64,000 nt of DNA from Lewinella sp038528965. Lineage in GTDB: Bacteria > Bacteroidota > Bacteroidia > Chitinophagales > Saprospiraceae. The position numbers and the translations under genes are program-made. Of the stretch, positions 50,051 to 58,923 are shown piece after piece (within the stretch, counting starts at the first letter, position 1; each line of letters starts with the position of its first letter). A model generated the notes under the pieces. That model did not search any database and was not told where the DNA came from. It saw nothing but the letters and a program-made list of their open reading frames with translations. The stretch lies in assembly GCA_038528965.1 (NCBI GenBank), contig JBCBEC010000031.1, forward strand, positions 20,105-84,104, given 5' to 3'.

Positions 50051-51925
50051 ATGGTCTTACAATCTACTTTTCGCAAGTATGGACCTAAGTTTTGGCAGCG
50101 GTTTGACGATTGGCTGCTGACCCATCATCCACTTTCGTGGTTGAGTGCTTGGCATTGTTTTGCTGTCATTGCCCTGTTTTTATGCTCTACTGTTCTGACG
50201 TTGGGAGTACTAATGCCGGTTAGCTTGGGGTTTATTTTGACTGAAGGGTATTACCTTTTGCTAAACTTCATCGTGGCACTTTCTAACATGCTAGTCTTGT
50301 ATCTGGCTTATGGACAATTGGAAACAGTTCCGAGACATCAATTGCCAATAAAGGTATTTGGCGGTTATATTCTAATTGGTTCGGCTTTTGTTTTTTGTTG
50401 TTATCTCAGTGTAGTTACGCATAGCTATGTGGTGGCAAATAGGACAGCTGTGCTTATTGAAGATACACTGTTTGAGCAAGAACTACGTTTTCACAAAGAC
50501 CATAACTTCTGGTGTTGCTCGGGTGATGCCTTACTCTTTGAGCAGAATGATAGTATCCGACATAGAATTCTAAGGAGCTTTGATCGATATGGTTTAGAAA
50601 AGCCAGTTTCTGTTGGTTACACTTTTTGTGATGGTAGAACTTATGATTATGCAGACCTTGAAAATGGCTTGGCAGAGCTTGAGGAAGAAGATCGGGAGAT
50701 CGTTGAGCAGGAGTTAAGGTGCTTGCTTACCAGAAGCAGTGGTGCAGATCAAGTCAATGCATGGTCACGAACTTTCGGAGCTAGGCCGGATTCAGTGGAA
50801 GTGAGCCTAACACCAGTTTTAAGGGAGCTTAGAGGCTCATTAATTGCCATTGAGGATGCCAAAATTACTGCTGAAGAGGGGCTGTGTAAGTCATTAGGAA
50901 ATAACCCGGCCAATCCGATATTCCTGATTTTTTCGTTGATGTCCTTCTTGTTAATACTGATTTACAACCTTAAGATTACGATCCATCCAAAAAAATGGCA
51001 GGAGCGAATGTTGAAACTTTTGTCGAAAATTTTTGATTTCCGCCATTATTCCTGGTTTCAGCGTATTGACCAGTACATTCTTACTCATCATCCCGTCTTG
51101 TGGATGGGGCAATTGCATGCTTTTTGGTTGGGGTTTGTTTTGTACTATGTACCTGCCTTATTATTACTATGGATAATCGGGTTACAAGTTCCTTTAGGAG
51201 ACGTTGTGGTCCAAAGACGGTTATACCTTGGAGGACAATTATTATTGTTAAGCCTCTTTGTACTTTACATTGCCTTTGGTCCAATGTGGAAAGCGTTTGT
51301 TCAATTTGAGTATTCCTATTTTCAAAGGAACAAAAGCAGGGGAGTACATCAGTTCATTGCCAGTTTGTTGCTGGGGTTAATCCCTTATTTGTTAGGTGCT
51401 TGGGGGCTTTATTATTGGTATATAGATCGGTTTACAACGGAGGAGAGCCTGCTTTTTGAAGGGGTGGCCTACTGTTTTATAGCCTACATGATCTTCGTTA
51501 TGATCTGGTTTATTCTGTTCCCAAGAAAGAGCCTTAGTTTTGGCTTTTACATGTTCAGTCGACTTATACTCATTGCTCCTGCTATGATATTCGTACCACT
51601 TATTATCAGGGGGGAGGGGAATGTTGTGAGTGAAGCTTTCCTTTGGATTCTTATAGTTTTTTTGGCCTTGAATGTATTGTTCTACCTAACCCTTCTCTAT
51701 CGAGCTAGCTCACATCTGTCAGTGCTTGTGCTCGCTGCCACGCCCTGTGCTATTGTAGTGGCAATAGCGGGAACTCGGTCTTGGTGGCTTCCGCTTATAG
51801 GTGCGAGCGAATTAAGCACCATTACACAATTATCTATAGGAACGGTGTTGGCTATTAGTCTTGCTATTTTGTTCATTGTAGTACCTCTCCGTACCATCCA
51901 GACTAAGGAAGTTCTCCCCAGGTGA
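50051..51925 (+). CDS. Polytopic membrane protein made of two related halves
   Basis: 624 residues, about 12 transmembrane helices, no family recognised. An amphipathic segment followed by membrane helices occurs twice: KFWQRFDDWLLTHHPLSWLS at about residues 13-32 and SWFQRIDQYILTHHPVLWMG at about 333-352, each followed by a similar helix pair and L-Y-L-A-Y-G / L-Y-I-A-F-G. Between them the first half carries a soluble loop of about 170 residues (about 128-298) with five Cys (WCCSGD, YTFCDG, ELRCLL, GLCKSL). The second half instead continues with extra helices. It should be the membrane partner of the ABC ATPase encoded 5 nt upstream. Whether it transports, signals or permeabilises is unknown. 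No standard ABC-2 motif is visible. Confidence 0.85.
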   Translation: MVLQSTFRKYGPKFWQRFDDWLLTHHPLSWLSAWHCFAVIALFLCSTVLTLGVLMPVSLGFILTEGYYLLLNFIVALSNMLVLYLAYGQLETVPRHQLPIKVFGGYILIGSAFVFCCYLSVVTHSYVVANRTAVLIEDTLFEQELRFHKDHNFWCCSGDALLFEQNDSIRHRILRSFDRYGLEKPVSVGYTFCDGRTYDYADLENGLAELEEEDREIVEQELRCLLTRSSGADQVNAWSRTFGARPDSVEVSLTPVLRELRGSLIAIEDAKITAEEGLCKSLGNNPANPIFLIFSLMSFLLILIYNLKITIHPKKWQERMLKLLSKIFDFRHYSWFQRIDQYILTHHPVLWMGQLHAFWLGFVLYYVPALLLLWIIGLQVPLGDVVVQRRLYLGGQLLLLSLFVLYIAFGPMWKAFVQFEYSYFQRNKSRGVHQFIASLLLGLIPYLLGAWGLYYWYIDRFTTEESLLFEGVAYCFIAYMIFVMIWFILFPRKSLSFGFYMFSRLILIAPAMIFVPLIIRGEGNVVSEAFLWILIVFLALNVLFYLTLLYRASSHLSVLVLAATPCAIVVAIAGTRSWWLPLIGASELSTITQLSIGTVLAISLAILFIVVPLRTIQTKEVLPR

Positions 51926-52092
51926 AAAGCTTAGTAATCCAATTTTTTTGAAAAAAAATCTCTTGTGATGAGTACACCTGTTAAGGCGGCTGCCTTATTG
52001 GGTTGAAAGCATTCAATAACACAAAGTAAGTGGGCGAAAATTTCCTGCAATTATTTATGATCGCTTGCTTACACCAAAAAAACACAAGACAA

Positions 52093-53085
52093 ATGCGAAT
52101 TCAAAAGAACTGGTTCCTAGCCCTGCTGATGATTCTCCCCGTGATGCTGATTTTTTTCTCCTGTGAAAAAGAGGCAACGACTACCGTTGAAGAAGAAATG
52201 ACGACCGAAGAATTCACCGTCCAAGCCCTCGTGATGATGGAAGAGTCGGGTGAAATGGGTTGTGGTGGTTGTTTTACCCTGGTTTATCCAGTGACGATTA
52301 TTTTACCGGATGAGTCAGAAGAGATGGTATTTAGCCGCGAAGAAATTGGCGATGCTATCCGCGCTTATCTCGAGGCTAACCCACCACAAAACGATCGCCC
52401 CTTCCGCCCGCTGCGTGGTTTCCGTCCGGAAATTGCGATGCCCTATGACGTACAGTTAGAAGATGGTGCCATCTTGACCATAGAGTCACGAGAAGACCTT
52501 GGTATTGTCCTGGAAGATTGTGGTTTTGAGCCCAACCGCCCTTGGCGTCCAGGTGACTGGGGCAACCACGGTCAGCATGGAGGTCTAAACCGCTGTTTCA
52601 ATATCGTATTCCCCATTACGCTGGCATTCCCTGACGGTACTGAAGTGACAGTAGAAAACCGTGCAGAACTACGACTAGCTATCCGTACCTGGCGCGCTGA
52701 GAATCCTGGTGTAGAAGGTCGTCCTACTTTGGCCTATCCTTACGATGTAGAGCTACAAGATGGAACCGTTCTTACCATTGCTAGCGATGAAGACCGAGCT
52801 GATCTACGCGAAGTATGTGAAGGTACGGTAGGCGATGGTCATGGCCGCCGCTGCTTCCGGATCAGTTACCCTATCGACATCAACTTCCCAGATGGTACTA
52901 GCGTGAGCGTAGACAACCGCGAAGAGGCACTAACCGCTATTATGGAATGGGTAGAAGCTAATCCAGATGCTACAGAGCGTCCACAGATTGACTTTCCAAT
53001 TGAGGTCACCTTACGTAATGGTGAAACGGTTACTGTGGAAACACGAGAGCAGCTGCGTCGTCTGCGTCGTATTTGTCGGGGGTAA
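52093..53085 (+). CDS. Lipoprotein with three Cys-bounded repeats
   Basis: 330 residues from the ATG at 52093; the frame from 52030 adds 21 residues before the signal and is rejected. WFLALLMILPVMLIFFSCEKE is a lipoprotein signal with the Cys after IFFS (shown in part). The mature protein has three units of about 80 residues. Each opens C-F-x-[IL]-x-[FY]-P and closes D/V/I-C: CFTLVYPVTIILPDESEE ... LEDC; CFNIVFPITLAFPDGTEV ... REVC; CFRISYPIDINFPDGTSV ... RRIC. Inside each unit: [DE]-[ND]-[R]-x-E ... [AI]-x-A-x-x-x-W/Y, then a second [FY]P-[YI]-[DE]-V-x-L-x-[DN]G strand. A disulfide closing each unit is likely. Function unknown. It follows the ABC operon by 167 nt, with its own leader. Confidence 0.85.
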   Translation: MRIQKNWFLALLMILPVMLIFFSCEKEATTTVEEEMTTEEFTVQALVMMEESGEMGCGGCFTLVYPVTIILPDESEEMVFSREEIGDAIRAYLEANPPQNDRPFRPLRGFRPEIAMPYDVQLEDGAILTIESREDLGIVLEDCGFEPNRPWRPGDWGNHGQHGGLNRCFNIVFPITLAFPDGTEVTVENRAELRLAIRTWRAENPGVEGRPTLAYPYDVELQDGTVLTIASDEDRADLREVCEGTVGDGHGRRCFRISYPIDINFPDGTSVSVDNREEALTAIMEWVEANPDATERPQIDFPIEVTLRNGETVTVETREQLRRLRRICRG

Positions 53086-53356
53086 TCGGTAGAAGGTATC
53101 GGGTAGAGGGTAGAAGGAATAGCTTCTAGCTGGTACTTTCACTTACTGTTCCCAAAGAACTTGACAGTTTGCACACTTTGCTTTGACACCTGAACCCTAT
53201 TTATACCGCTTACGAAGTGGTTTAGCTGCGCTGCTCCTGCGGGGTGGGCCCTGCCAAACAACTTCGGCTTCGGTATAGAACCCCAAAAAAACAGGTGATA
53301 CTGCGTCCGCCGAAACAGCAATGCGTAAGCGAGACGTGTAAAGCGAGTTGTTATGC
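53086..53356 (+). other. Noncoding 3' region ending in a strong terminator; candidate small RNA
   Basis: No ORF is supported. 53088-53117 is a degenerate tandem (GGTAGAAGGTATCGGGTAGA then GGGTAGAAGG). From about 53160 the segment has inverted words (GGTTTAGCTGCGC ... CCTGCCAAAC; CTTCGGCTTCGGTATAG against CCCTATTTATACCG) and runs into the terminator at 53357. It could be a long 3' UTR of the lipoprotein gene or a separate sRNA starting downstream of TTGACA at 53161-53166. Confidence 0.35.
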
Positions 53357-53391
53357 GCCGGCCCTGGTCTTCTGACTGGGCCGGCTTTTTT
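53357..53391 (+). terminator. Intrinsic terminator
   Basis: GCCGGCCC (53357-53364) pairs perfectly with GGGCCGGC (53378-53385) around a 13-nt loop and is followed by six T's. Plus-strand orientation. The nearest upstream plus-strand gene is the three-repeat lipoprotein, 270 nt away. Confidence 0.85.
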
Positions 53392-53439
53392 GGGTGAGTT
53401 TCGGTTTTGAGTTTATTGGGGATTTATGATTAATGCTTC

Positions 53440-53530
53440 CCGAAACTCACGGTATCTGGTATTGGGTAGCGGGTACTTGGACTTCATCCTTGAGAAATCA
53501 ACTATTTACAACTTACCATAGGGTACATAC
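53440..53530. repeat. Compound repeat element, copy 2
   Basis: CTCACGGTATCTGGTATTGG ... GCGGGTACTTGGACTT parallels the words at 22287-22330 (TTCACGGTAAATGGTACATA, then CTGGGTACTTGGACTT). The inverted partner present in copy 1 is reduced here (CTTACCATAGGGTAC). It lies in the spacer before a truncated gene. The rest of 53391-53605 shows nothing else. Confidence 0.5.
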
Positions 53531-53605
53531 ACAGTAAGATGAGATTTACTCTGCGCTATGGTGTCGTTGGCTGGAGAATAAGGGAGTAAGTTTTAGCCTT
53601 GTCAA

Positions 53606-54250
53606 TTACTCTGCCATAAACTCGTCCCAGTTACGGAAATAGATGCCAGCGCTGGTAAAGAGCACGGCATCATCTCCCAACTTGGCTAAATGGGTGATTT
53701 CCTGAAAGGCCAGTTCTTCCGTATCTAGTTCTCTGGTAGAAAAGGAGTCTTCGGTCAGGGTAGCAACTAAAACCTTGTCGCGTATCAGGCCAAATAGTTG
53801 ATTGTCTACTTCTACCCAATCGGTGATGTTTACGTCGTTATTGCCAAAGAAATAAGCAGAAGACCAGGTCTCCCCGTTATCGGTTGACCGCAGCATTTCG
53901 CTATCCACGTTTAGGATGTATAAATCTTCTTGGAATTGGAATAATGTTGTAGCGCGGCGGTTATAGACTTGTCGGATTTCCCCAGATGGGTCGAGTTTAA
54001 AGACTCCACGTTGGTTCTCCGATAAATTTCCAATTAGCGTAAAAACAAATCCATCGGGCACTACCGAATGTATGAAAGGATAGGTCCAAGCTTTAAGGCC
54101 AGTATCAGTGATCAACTTTACTGATTCTAAGGTGGCGGCAACGTTAGAATCGCCGGGGCCCAGCTGAATAAGGGCAAAGTTTACATCTTGATCACTTTCA
54201 CCTTCAACGCGGTAGGGAAGAAATATGAGTCCATCATCGTTGAGCAGCAA
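53606..54250 (-). pseudogene. 5'-truncated BNR/exo-sialidase-like gene remnant
   Basis: 214 residues of beta-propeller-like sequence with one BNR/Asp-box (LRSTDNGETWSSAYFF), plus GVFKLDPSGEIRQVYNRRAT and ITHLAKLGDDAVLFTSAGIY repeats. There is no ATG. The frame stays protein-like upstream through TTG at 54250 for about 16 codons (SFFGPTVSHTDALLL) and then meets a TAA near 54300 with unrelated DNA beyond. It therefore looks like the 3' part of a larger secreted repeat protein whose 5' end has been lost. A TTG start at 54250 cannot be excluded but would give no signal peptide. Confidence 0.6.
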
Positions 54251-54369
54251 TGCGTCTGTATGACTTACGGTAGGCCCAAAAAAGGAAACTGGACGATGAA
54301 CTTAATCATCGCCCAGCCCGGAATAATAGCAACTATCTACTTATCTCCAATTGCCCTTCTGAAGATAAT

Positions 54370-54900
54370 AAAAACACCCTTGCGAGTGTGGGCTCTAACA
54401 GCCCAGACTGATCGACGAACTCAGCTATCTATTTTAGGGTCATAGGGTTGAGTTTGAGCTCTCGACCGGTCCGAAATGCAAAGCAATTCGACAGTTGATT
54501 GGATATGTTACCTTTAACAGCCCTTCAAATCAAACCACACTTTTGTGGCCGTAGTGCATCCCCGGCGGAGTAGGATCGCCGGGGTGTGCCCTAATTGAAC
54601 GGTGTGTTTTCTCATAAATCTCTTGCGAGATAGTTTGCTTGTCTGCCGCTGTTGGCAACTGGTTTTAGGTGTGTATACAAGCGGGTGGGTTCGGACCACC
54701 TCGCATTTTGTTATATAGGGTTCAAAATCTTGTTCTGACCAGGGACTCAAAGAAGGACGGTAATGCGGGAGCACTACCGCCCACCCAACTAAGTGAGTCT
54801 TAAGGACAGATTAGTCTTTGTGGGTTTCGCTTTGTCAAGTAGCAAGAATGCTAAACTTTATAAGGCTTGTTTTTCTTGCTGTGTGAAGTAGTATTCCGTT
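54370..54900 (-). ncRNA. Structured noncoding stretch, candidate RNA of unknown class
   Basis: Part of the 54300-55207 gene-free region. It is dense in perfect short hairpins: CCCCGGCG/CGCCGGGG (54560-54567, 54577-54584), GGTA-TGC/GCA-TACC-type pairing near 54755, ATCTC/GAGAT near 54620, and GGGCT/AGCCC (54390-54394, 54400-54404). The minus strand then ends in CACACT-CGCA-AGGGTG followed by five T's (54370-54390), a terminator-like end. I could not match it to tmRNA, RNase P, SRP or 6S RNA. Strand is inferred from the terminator only. The flank 54900-55207 is AT-rich and probably holds the promoter of the crystallin gene. Confidence 0.3.
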
Positions 54901-55207
54901 GAATACAATACAAATGTAGGGGCGAATACAGGGCAAGGGAAACCAAAATCGCAAATTAGTTCGATATTCTAAAGTGCTGATTTGAAGGTTAATTTATTGA
55001 TAATCAATTTTTTAATTGGTATTAAAAACTTTTTTCTGAAAAGCTGATTTTTTTCAAAAAAGCTATTTTATTAAGCACTTCTTAACATCCATTAACAGGA
55101 ATTAAGACTTTCTTCAGGCTTATTAAACTCCGGTTAAAGCTATTTTTATAGTAAGGGGTCTTGTCAGGTGGTATTCATCTTTAGTGTATCAACTAAATAC
55201 CTGAAAG

Positions 55208-55900
55208 ATGAACACGCGACTTTTGCTGGGGCTGTTAACTACTGTATTACTTTCTAGTTCGAACTTATGGGCTGATAATCGGCCCAATCCACGACTGGTA
55301 GTTTTTCATACTGCCGATTTTCGTGGAGAACAGCTCTTCATTAGAGGTGATTGGTCAGCCCCAAACCGATACGATTACTGGAATGATGCCATCAACTCGC
55401 TAATTGTGCCCCGTGGCTATGAAGCCATACTGTACGAACATTCGAGATTTCGCGGAGAGTATCTGGTGGTAAGAGGGGAGTGGTCGAGCCGGCAAGACCG
55501 CTACTGGTTTAACCGGATTTCTTCCATCCAATTGCGACCCATTGGACGCCACGCCTATGATCCACTGCCGCCTCGACCTCTTCCTACACATACTTGTGGG
55601 CCTAGTTGCGGTCGGGGGGATTGTGGGTTCCTACCTGCCCCTGAGATTACTGTTTTCGAACATCATAGTTTCCGTGGGGCAGCGCTTACCATTGCGGGAG
55701 AATGGTCCGTAGCGTATACGGATGACTTTTGGAATGATCGGATCAGTTCTATTTACGTACCTCGAGGGTATGCCGTTATACTTTACGAGCATGCTTACTT
55801 TGGCGGCCGCTCAGTGCTGATTGAAGGGAGCTGGAATACCGCGCACCGTTGTGATTATTGGAATGATCGGATCAGTTCTCTAAGAGTGGTAAGGCGATAG
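55208..55900 (+). CDS. Secreted beta/gamma-crystallin double-domain protein
   Basis: 230 residues. Signal peptide (LLLGLLTTVLLSSSNLWAD) and four Greek-key motifs in two domains joined by a Pro/Cys linker (PLPPRPLPTHTCGPSCGRGD). Each motif has the F-R-G-E/Y-E-H-x-x-F-x-G pattern (FHTADFRGEQLFIRGDW, LYEHSRFRGEYLVVRGEW, FEHHSFRGAALTIAGEW, LYEHAYFGGRSVLIEGSW). Each ends with the calcium-loop type N-D/R-x-I-S-S (WNDAINSL, WFNRISSI, WNDRISSI, WNDRISSL). It is probably a Ca2+-binding stabilising protein outside the cytoplasm. The linker has three Cys (CGPSCGRGDC). It precedes a TPR-CHAT gene by 92 nt on the same strand. Confidence 0.88.
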   Translation: MNTRLLLGLLTTVLLSSSNLWADNRPNPRLVVFHTADFRGEQLFIRGDWSAPNRYDYWNDAINSLIVPRGYEAILYEHSRFRGEYLVVRGEWSSRQDRYWFNRISSIQLRPIGRHAYDPLPPRPLPTHTCGPSCGRGDCGFLPAPEITVFEHHSFRGAALTIAGEWSVAYTDDFWNDRISSIYVPRGYAVILYEHAYFGGRSVLIEGSWNTAHRCDYWNDRISSLRVVRR

Positions 55901-55992
55901 GAGAGTGTCACCGGACCTGATACTTTGCTGGTTGCAATAAGCTGGTAAAAGCTGTATTTTACCGCAGCCGCCAAACTCAAGGCGGAGTACCC

Positions 55993-58923
55993 ATGCGATT
56001 GTTCCTGTTGTCCCTTCTTCTATTCGTCTTTGCACCACTGAGTTTTGCTCAATCTACTGATGTAGTTGCGGAAGGTGATGCGTTATTGGAGAAATACGAA
56101 ACCCTATTCAACAAGGGGCAGATGCAGGAAGCTCGTGCACTACTAGATCGTGGGGTCAGCTTATTGCAGGGTACCAACCAGGATACGTTGATTGGTAAGT
56201 TCTACAACCTCTATACCTACTGGTACTATCAACAGGGTAAGTTGGACTCTGCTCTGCAGGCTCAGCTTTTGACGGTGAAGTATTTTGAACGAGGCTTCGG
56301 CCCGCTAGCAGAGCCTACGGGCTTTGCGGTGCATAATTCGGCCTTTCTTTTTCAGAAAGTAACTGGGCAGATTGATTCTGCTTTGCATTATTATCAAAGG
56401 GGGCTGCGGATTTACGAAGCCTTAGATCGGCCCCTAGACATTGCTGATGAGCATCGCAATATTGGTTTAGTTTACACACGGCAGAATAATTATGGTGCTG
56501 CGCAGAGATCGTACCTGCAAGCATTGGCTGTATTACAGGAAATGAGCGATGCTGATGTAGAGGCTTTACCTCGTCCCTCTCAGCTGCTATATATCAAGAC
56601 ACTATCTTGGTTGTATCTCAACATTGCGGAGGTAAAGTTACAGTTGGACGATATCCGTGAGCTACGAATCTATTTACAGTATTCGCAAGACATCTTAAGC
56701 CGTTATGCTGCCGATTATCCGGAACTGAAGCTGGAAATTCAGGAAAGTCAGGCGCGCCTCTACAATTATTTGGGGCAAAGCGAAAAGAGTTTGCAGGTGT
56801 ACCAAAGCATCCTAGACAGTATACCCCGTGCGAAGCGTCGAAGTTATTATCGGATTATACACGCGGCGAACCAGCTCTATCTAGTAGCAGAACAATACGA
56901 AAAAGTTATTGAACTAGGGGAGCAATATTTACGGGAAGAGGAAGCACTGGGGAATGTAATCCCGAACCTGGCTTTTCAAATCAACCGCCAATTGGTAAAG
57001 GCCTACGTAGGTGTTGAAGACTGGGAGAGAGCCACCGAAAAAGCAATAAAACTAAAGGAGTATGTGCCAGCTGATGAACCCCAAACGCAGGCTTATCAGC
57101 TCATTGAGGAGGCTCGGGTACAACGTGCAAACAGTAAAATCGATGCGGCTTTGGCAACGGTAGAGCTGGCAATGGCTACTTTTGAGTTCCCTCCCTCACA
57201 GCCGCTGAGTGGATTGCAAGCCCTGAAAAGTGATATCCTGTTCCAGTTATACCAGGAAAAAGGCCAGTCAGCATTGCTAGATAGTAGCCAGTATTGGGCG
57301 GAGAAGAGTTGGAGCACCCTCACGTCTTTTGAATCTGAAGTCTATCAACGCCGTTCCTTTGGCCGAACGTATCGCCGACCCACTGAGTGTCTGTTACAAA
57401 TTTTATTTGAACGTTACGAGCAAGAGCCCTCGCCGGCTATCGAACAAGAGGTGCTTACTTACATTGAGGCTATTCGCGGGCGTAGCTTAAAATTGGGCAG
57501 GCAATGGCAAGTAGTGGATGAACCACAACGGGAACAATACCAAGATTTGCGGCAGCGCTACCTTAATCTATTACAGCAACGTTACGAGGAGGATTACGCT
57601 AACTTAAGTGAGGAGCTACGGTATGCCATTAATGATAGTCTGGTGGCTGTAGGGCAGCGGATGGATGTATTGCAGCCGCTAGCAGATTTTGGTCAAGAAC
57701 TTAAACTAACCGACTTACAAGCGGCTCTACCCAACGATCAAAAACTGGCGCTGGCCTTTTTTGTGGGCAAAGACCACTGGTTTGTGCTGGCCTTTAGTAA
57801 AGCGAAAGTGGTACTCCATTCCGCGCCTTTAAGTAAAGGGACCAAAAGAACAATTACGCAGTTTAAGCGGGAGGTGAAAAATATAGACCCTGCTAATTCT
57901 CTTTTAGCGGCCACTGGCTTTAGTCTTTATAAGGAGTTTTTGAAGCCCGTCTTGCAGCAATTTGATCCCGCGGTAAACCAATTACTGATCAGCGGGGATG
58001 GTTTGCTCAGTGCACTACCGTGGGCGGCTTTGTCTACAGAACTTCCTCAGGAAGAGGGCTACCGGGAATGGCCATTTCTCGTTGATCAATACCGAATTGC
58101 TTACCTGCCTCACCTGACGGATCTACTGCCGCGGTCTACGGAAAGCAACTCTAGTTTCTCCATTGGCTGTTTTGCCCCCGTTTATCCGGATCGTATTGAC
58201 ACGATGCCACGTCCACAGCTAGGTGAGATGTACCGCAATGGTTTCTGGTCTTTGCCTGGTGCACAACAGGAGGTACGAGACATTGTACAACTATATGGTG
58301 CACAAGCTGACTTATTCGCGGATGAATTCCTAACGGCGAACGCATTCCAGGATCGAGCCTCGGCCTATTCCGTTTTGCATTTGGCCTTACACGCGGTGGC
58401 AGATGAGACTTTCCCCGATGAATCTTATTTGCTCTTCCCCGATCCCGAGGGAGGTTTGGAGTACTTAACGGCTCTGGACTTACTAGCGGAGGGCATCAAT
58501 GCTGATCTACTCATCTTGAGTGCTTGCTACGCAGGTGATGGTCCCTGGAAGCCAGGTGATGGTGTGATGAGCTTAGCCTACGCCTTGCGACAAGCTGGTG
58601 CACGTAGCGTACTGAGTAATTACTGGGCTACTGCCGATGAATTATCAAAAGATCTAATGGTGGCATTCCATCGCTATTTGAAGGAAGGAGAACCATTGGA
58701 TGCGGCATTGCAGAAAGCACAAATAGAATACCGGCAATCGGTTCCGCTGGCCAAGGCAGCGCATCCGTTTTATTGGGCGGGTTTTCATTTGCAAGGAGGC
58801 TTGGAACCCCTGGAGATGCGTTCTGGCCTAGCGGTTTGGTGGCCATGGGTATTAGCAGCCCTAATTCTTATTGCAGTCCTCTATTGGAGGGCGCGGAGAA
58901 GTACATCCGCTCGTTCACTATAA
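55993..58923 (+). CDS. Exported TPR-CHAT protein (caspase-like protease domain), second copy
   Basis: 976 residues, same architecture as 38966-41827. Signal peptide (LFLLSLLLFVFAPLSFAQ). TPR-like repeats over about residues 30-470, for example LDSALQAQLLTVKYFERGFG and ALDRPLDIADEHRNIGLVYT. A coiled linker around 500-560 (RQRYLNLLQQRYEEDYANL). CHAT domain about 590-935 with His near 800 in VLHLALHAVADETF and Cys near 845 in LLILSACYAGDG, then VMSLAYALRQAGARSVLSNY and HPFYWAGFHLQGG. C-terminal anchor WWPWVLAALILIAVLYW with basic RARRSTSARS. The catalytic domain should be periplasmic. Its 3' end overlaps the convergent membrane-TPR gene by 43 nt. Confidence 0.93.
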   Translation: MRLFLLSLLLFVFAPLSFAQSTDVVAEGDALLEKYETLFNKGQMQEARALLDRGVSLLQGTNQDTLIGKFYNLYTYWYYQQGKLDSALQAQLLTVKYFERGFGPLAEPTGFAVHNSAFLFQKVTGQIDSALHYYQRGLRIYEALDRPLDIADEHRNIGLVYTRQNNYGAAQRSYLQALAVLQEMSDADVEALPRPSQLLYIKTLSWLYLNIAEVKLQLDDIRELRIYLQYSQDILSRYAADYPELKLEIQESQARLYNYLGQSEKSLQVYQSILDSIPRAKRRSYYRIIHAANQLYLVAEQYEKVIELGEQYLREEEALGNVIPNLAFQINRQLVKAYVGVEDWERATEKAIKLKEYVPADEPQTQAYQLIEEARVQRANSKIDAALATVELAMATFEFPPSQPLSGLQALKSDILFQLYQEKGQSALLDSSQYWAEKSWSTLTSFESEVYQRRSFGRTYRRPTECLLQILFERYEQEPSPAIEQEVLTYIEAIRGRSLKLGRQWQVVDEPQREQYQDLRQRYLNLLQQRYEEDYANLSEELRYAINDSLVAVGQRMDVLQPLADFGQELKLTDLQAALPNDQKLALAFFVGKDHWFVLAFSKAKVVLHSAPLSKGTKRTITQFKREVKNIDPANSLLAATGFSLYKEFLKPVLQQFDPAVNQLLISGDGLLSALPWAALSTELPQEEGYREWPFLVDQYRIAYLPHLTDLLPRSTESNSSFSIGCFAPVYPDRIDTMPRPQLGEMYRNGFWSLPGAQQEVRDIVQLYGAQADLFADEFLTANAFQDRASAYSVLHLALHAVADETFPDESYLLFPDPEGGLEYLTALDLLAEGINADLLILSACYAGDGPWKPGDGVMSLAYALRQAGARSVLSNYWATADELSKDLMVAFHRYLKEGEPLDAALQKAQIEYRQSVPLAKAAHPFYWAGFHLQGGLEPLEMRSGLAVWWPWVLAALILIAVLYWRARRSTSARSL

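Noticed and set aside
54486..54500. tmRNA-like string ATTCGACAG
   Set aside because: No GGGGCTG 5' end, tag reading frame or tRNA-like 3' end with T-arm was found within 400 nt on either strand.
54514..54774. 86-codon minus-strand ORF in the structured region
   Set aside because: Composition is not protein-like, it spans several perfect hairpins, and there is no recognisable domain.
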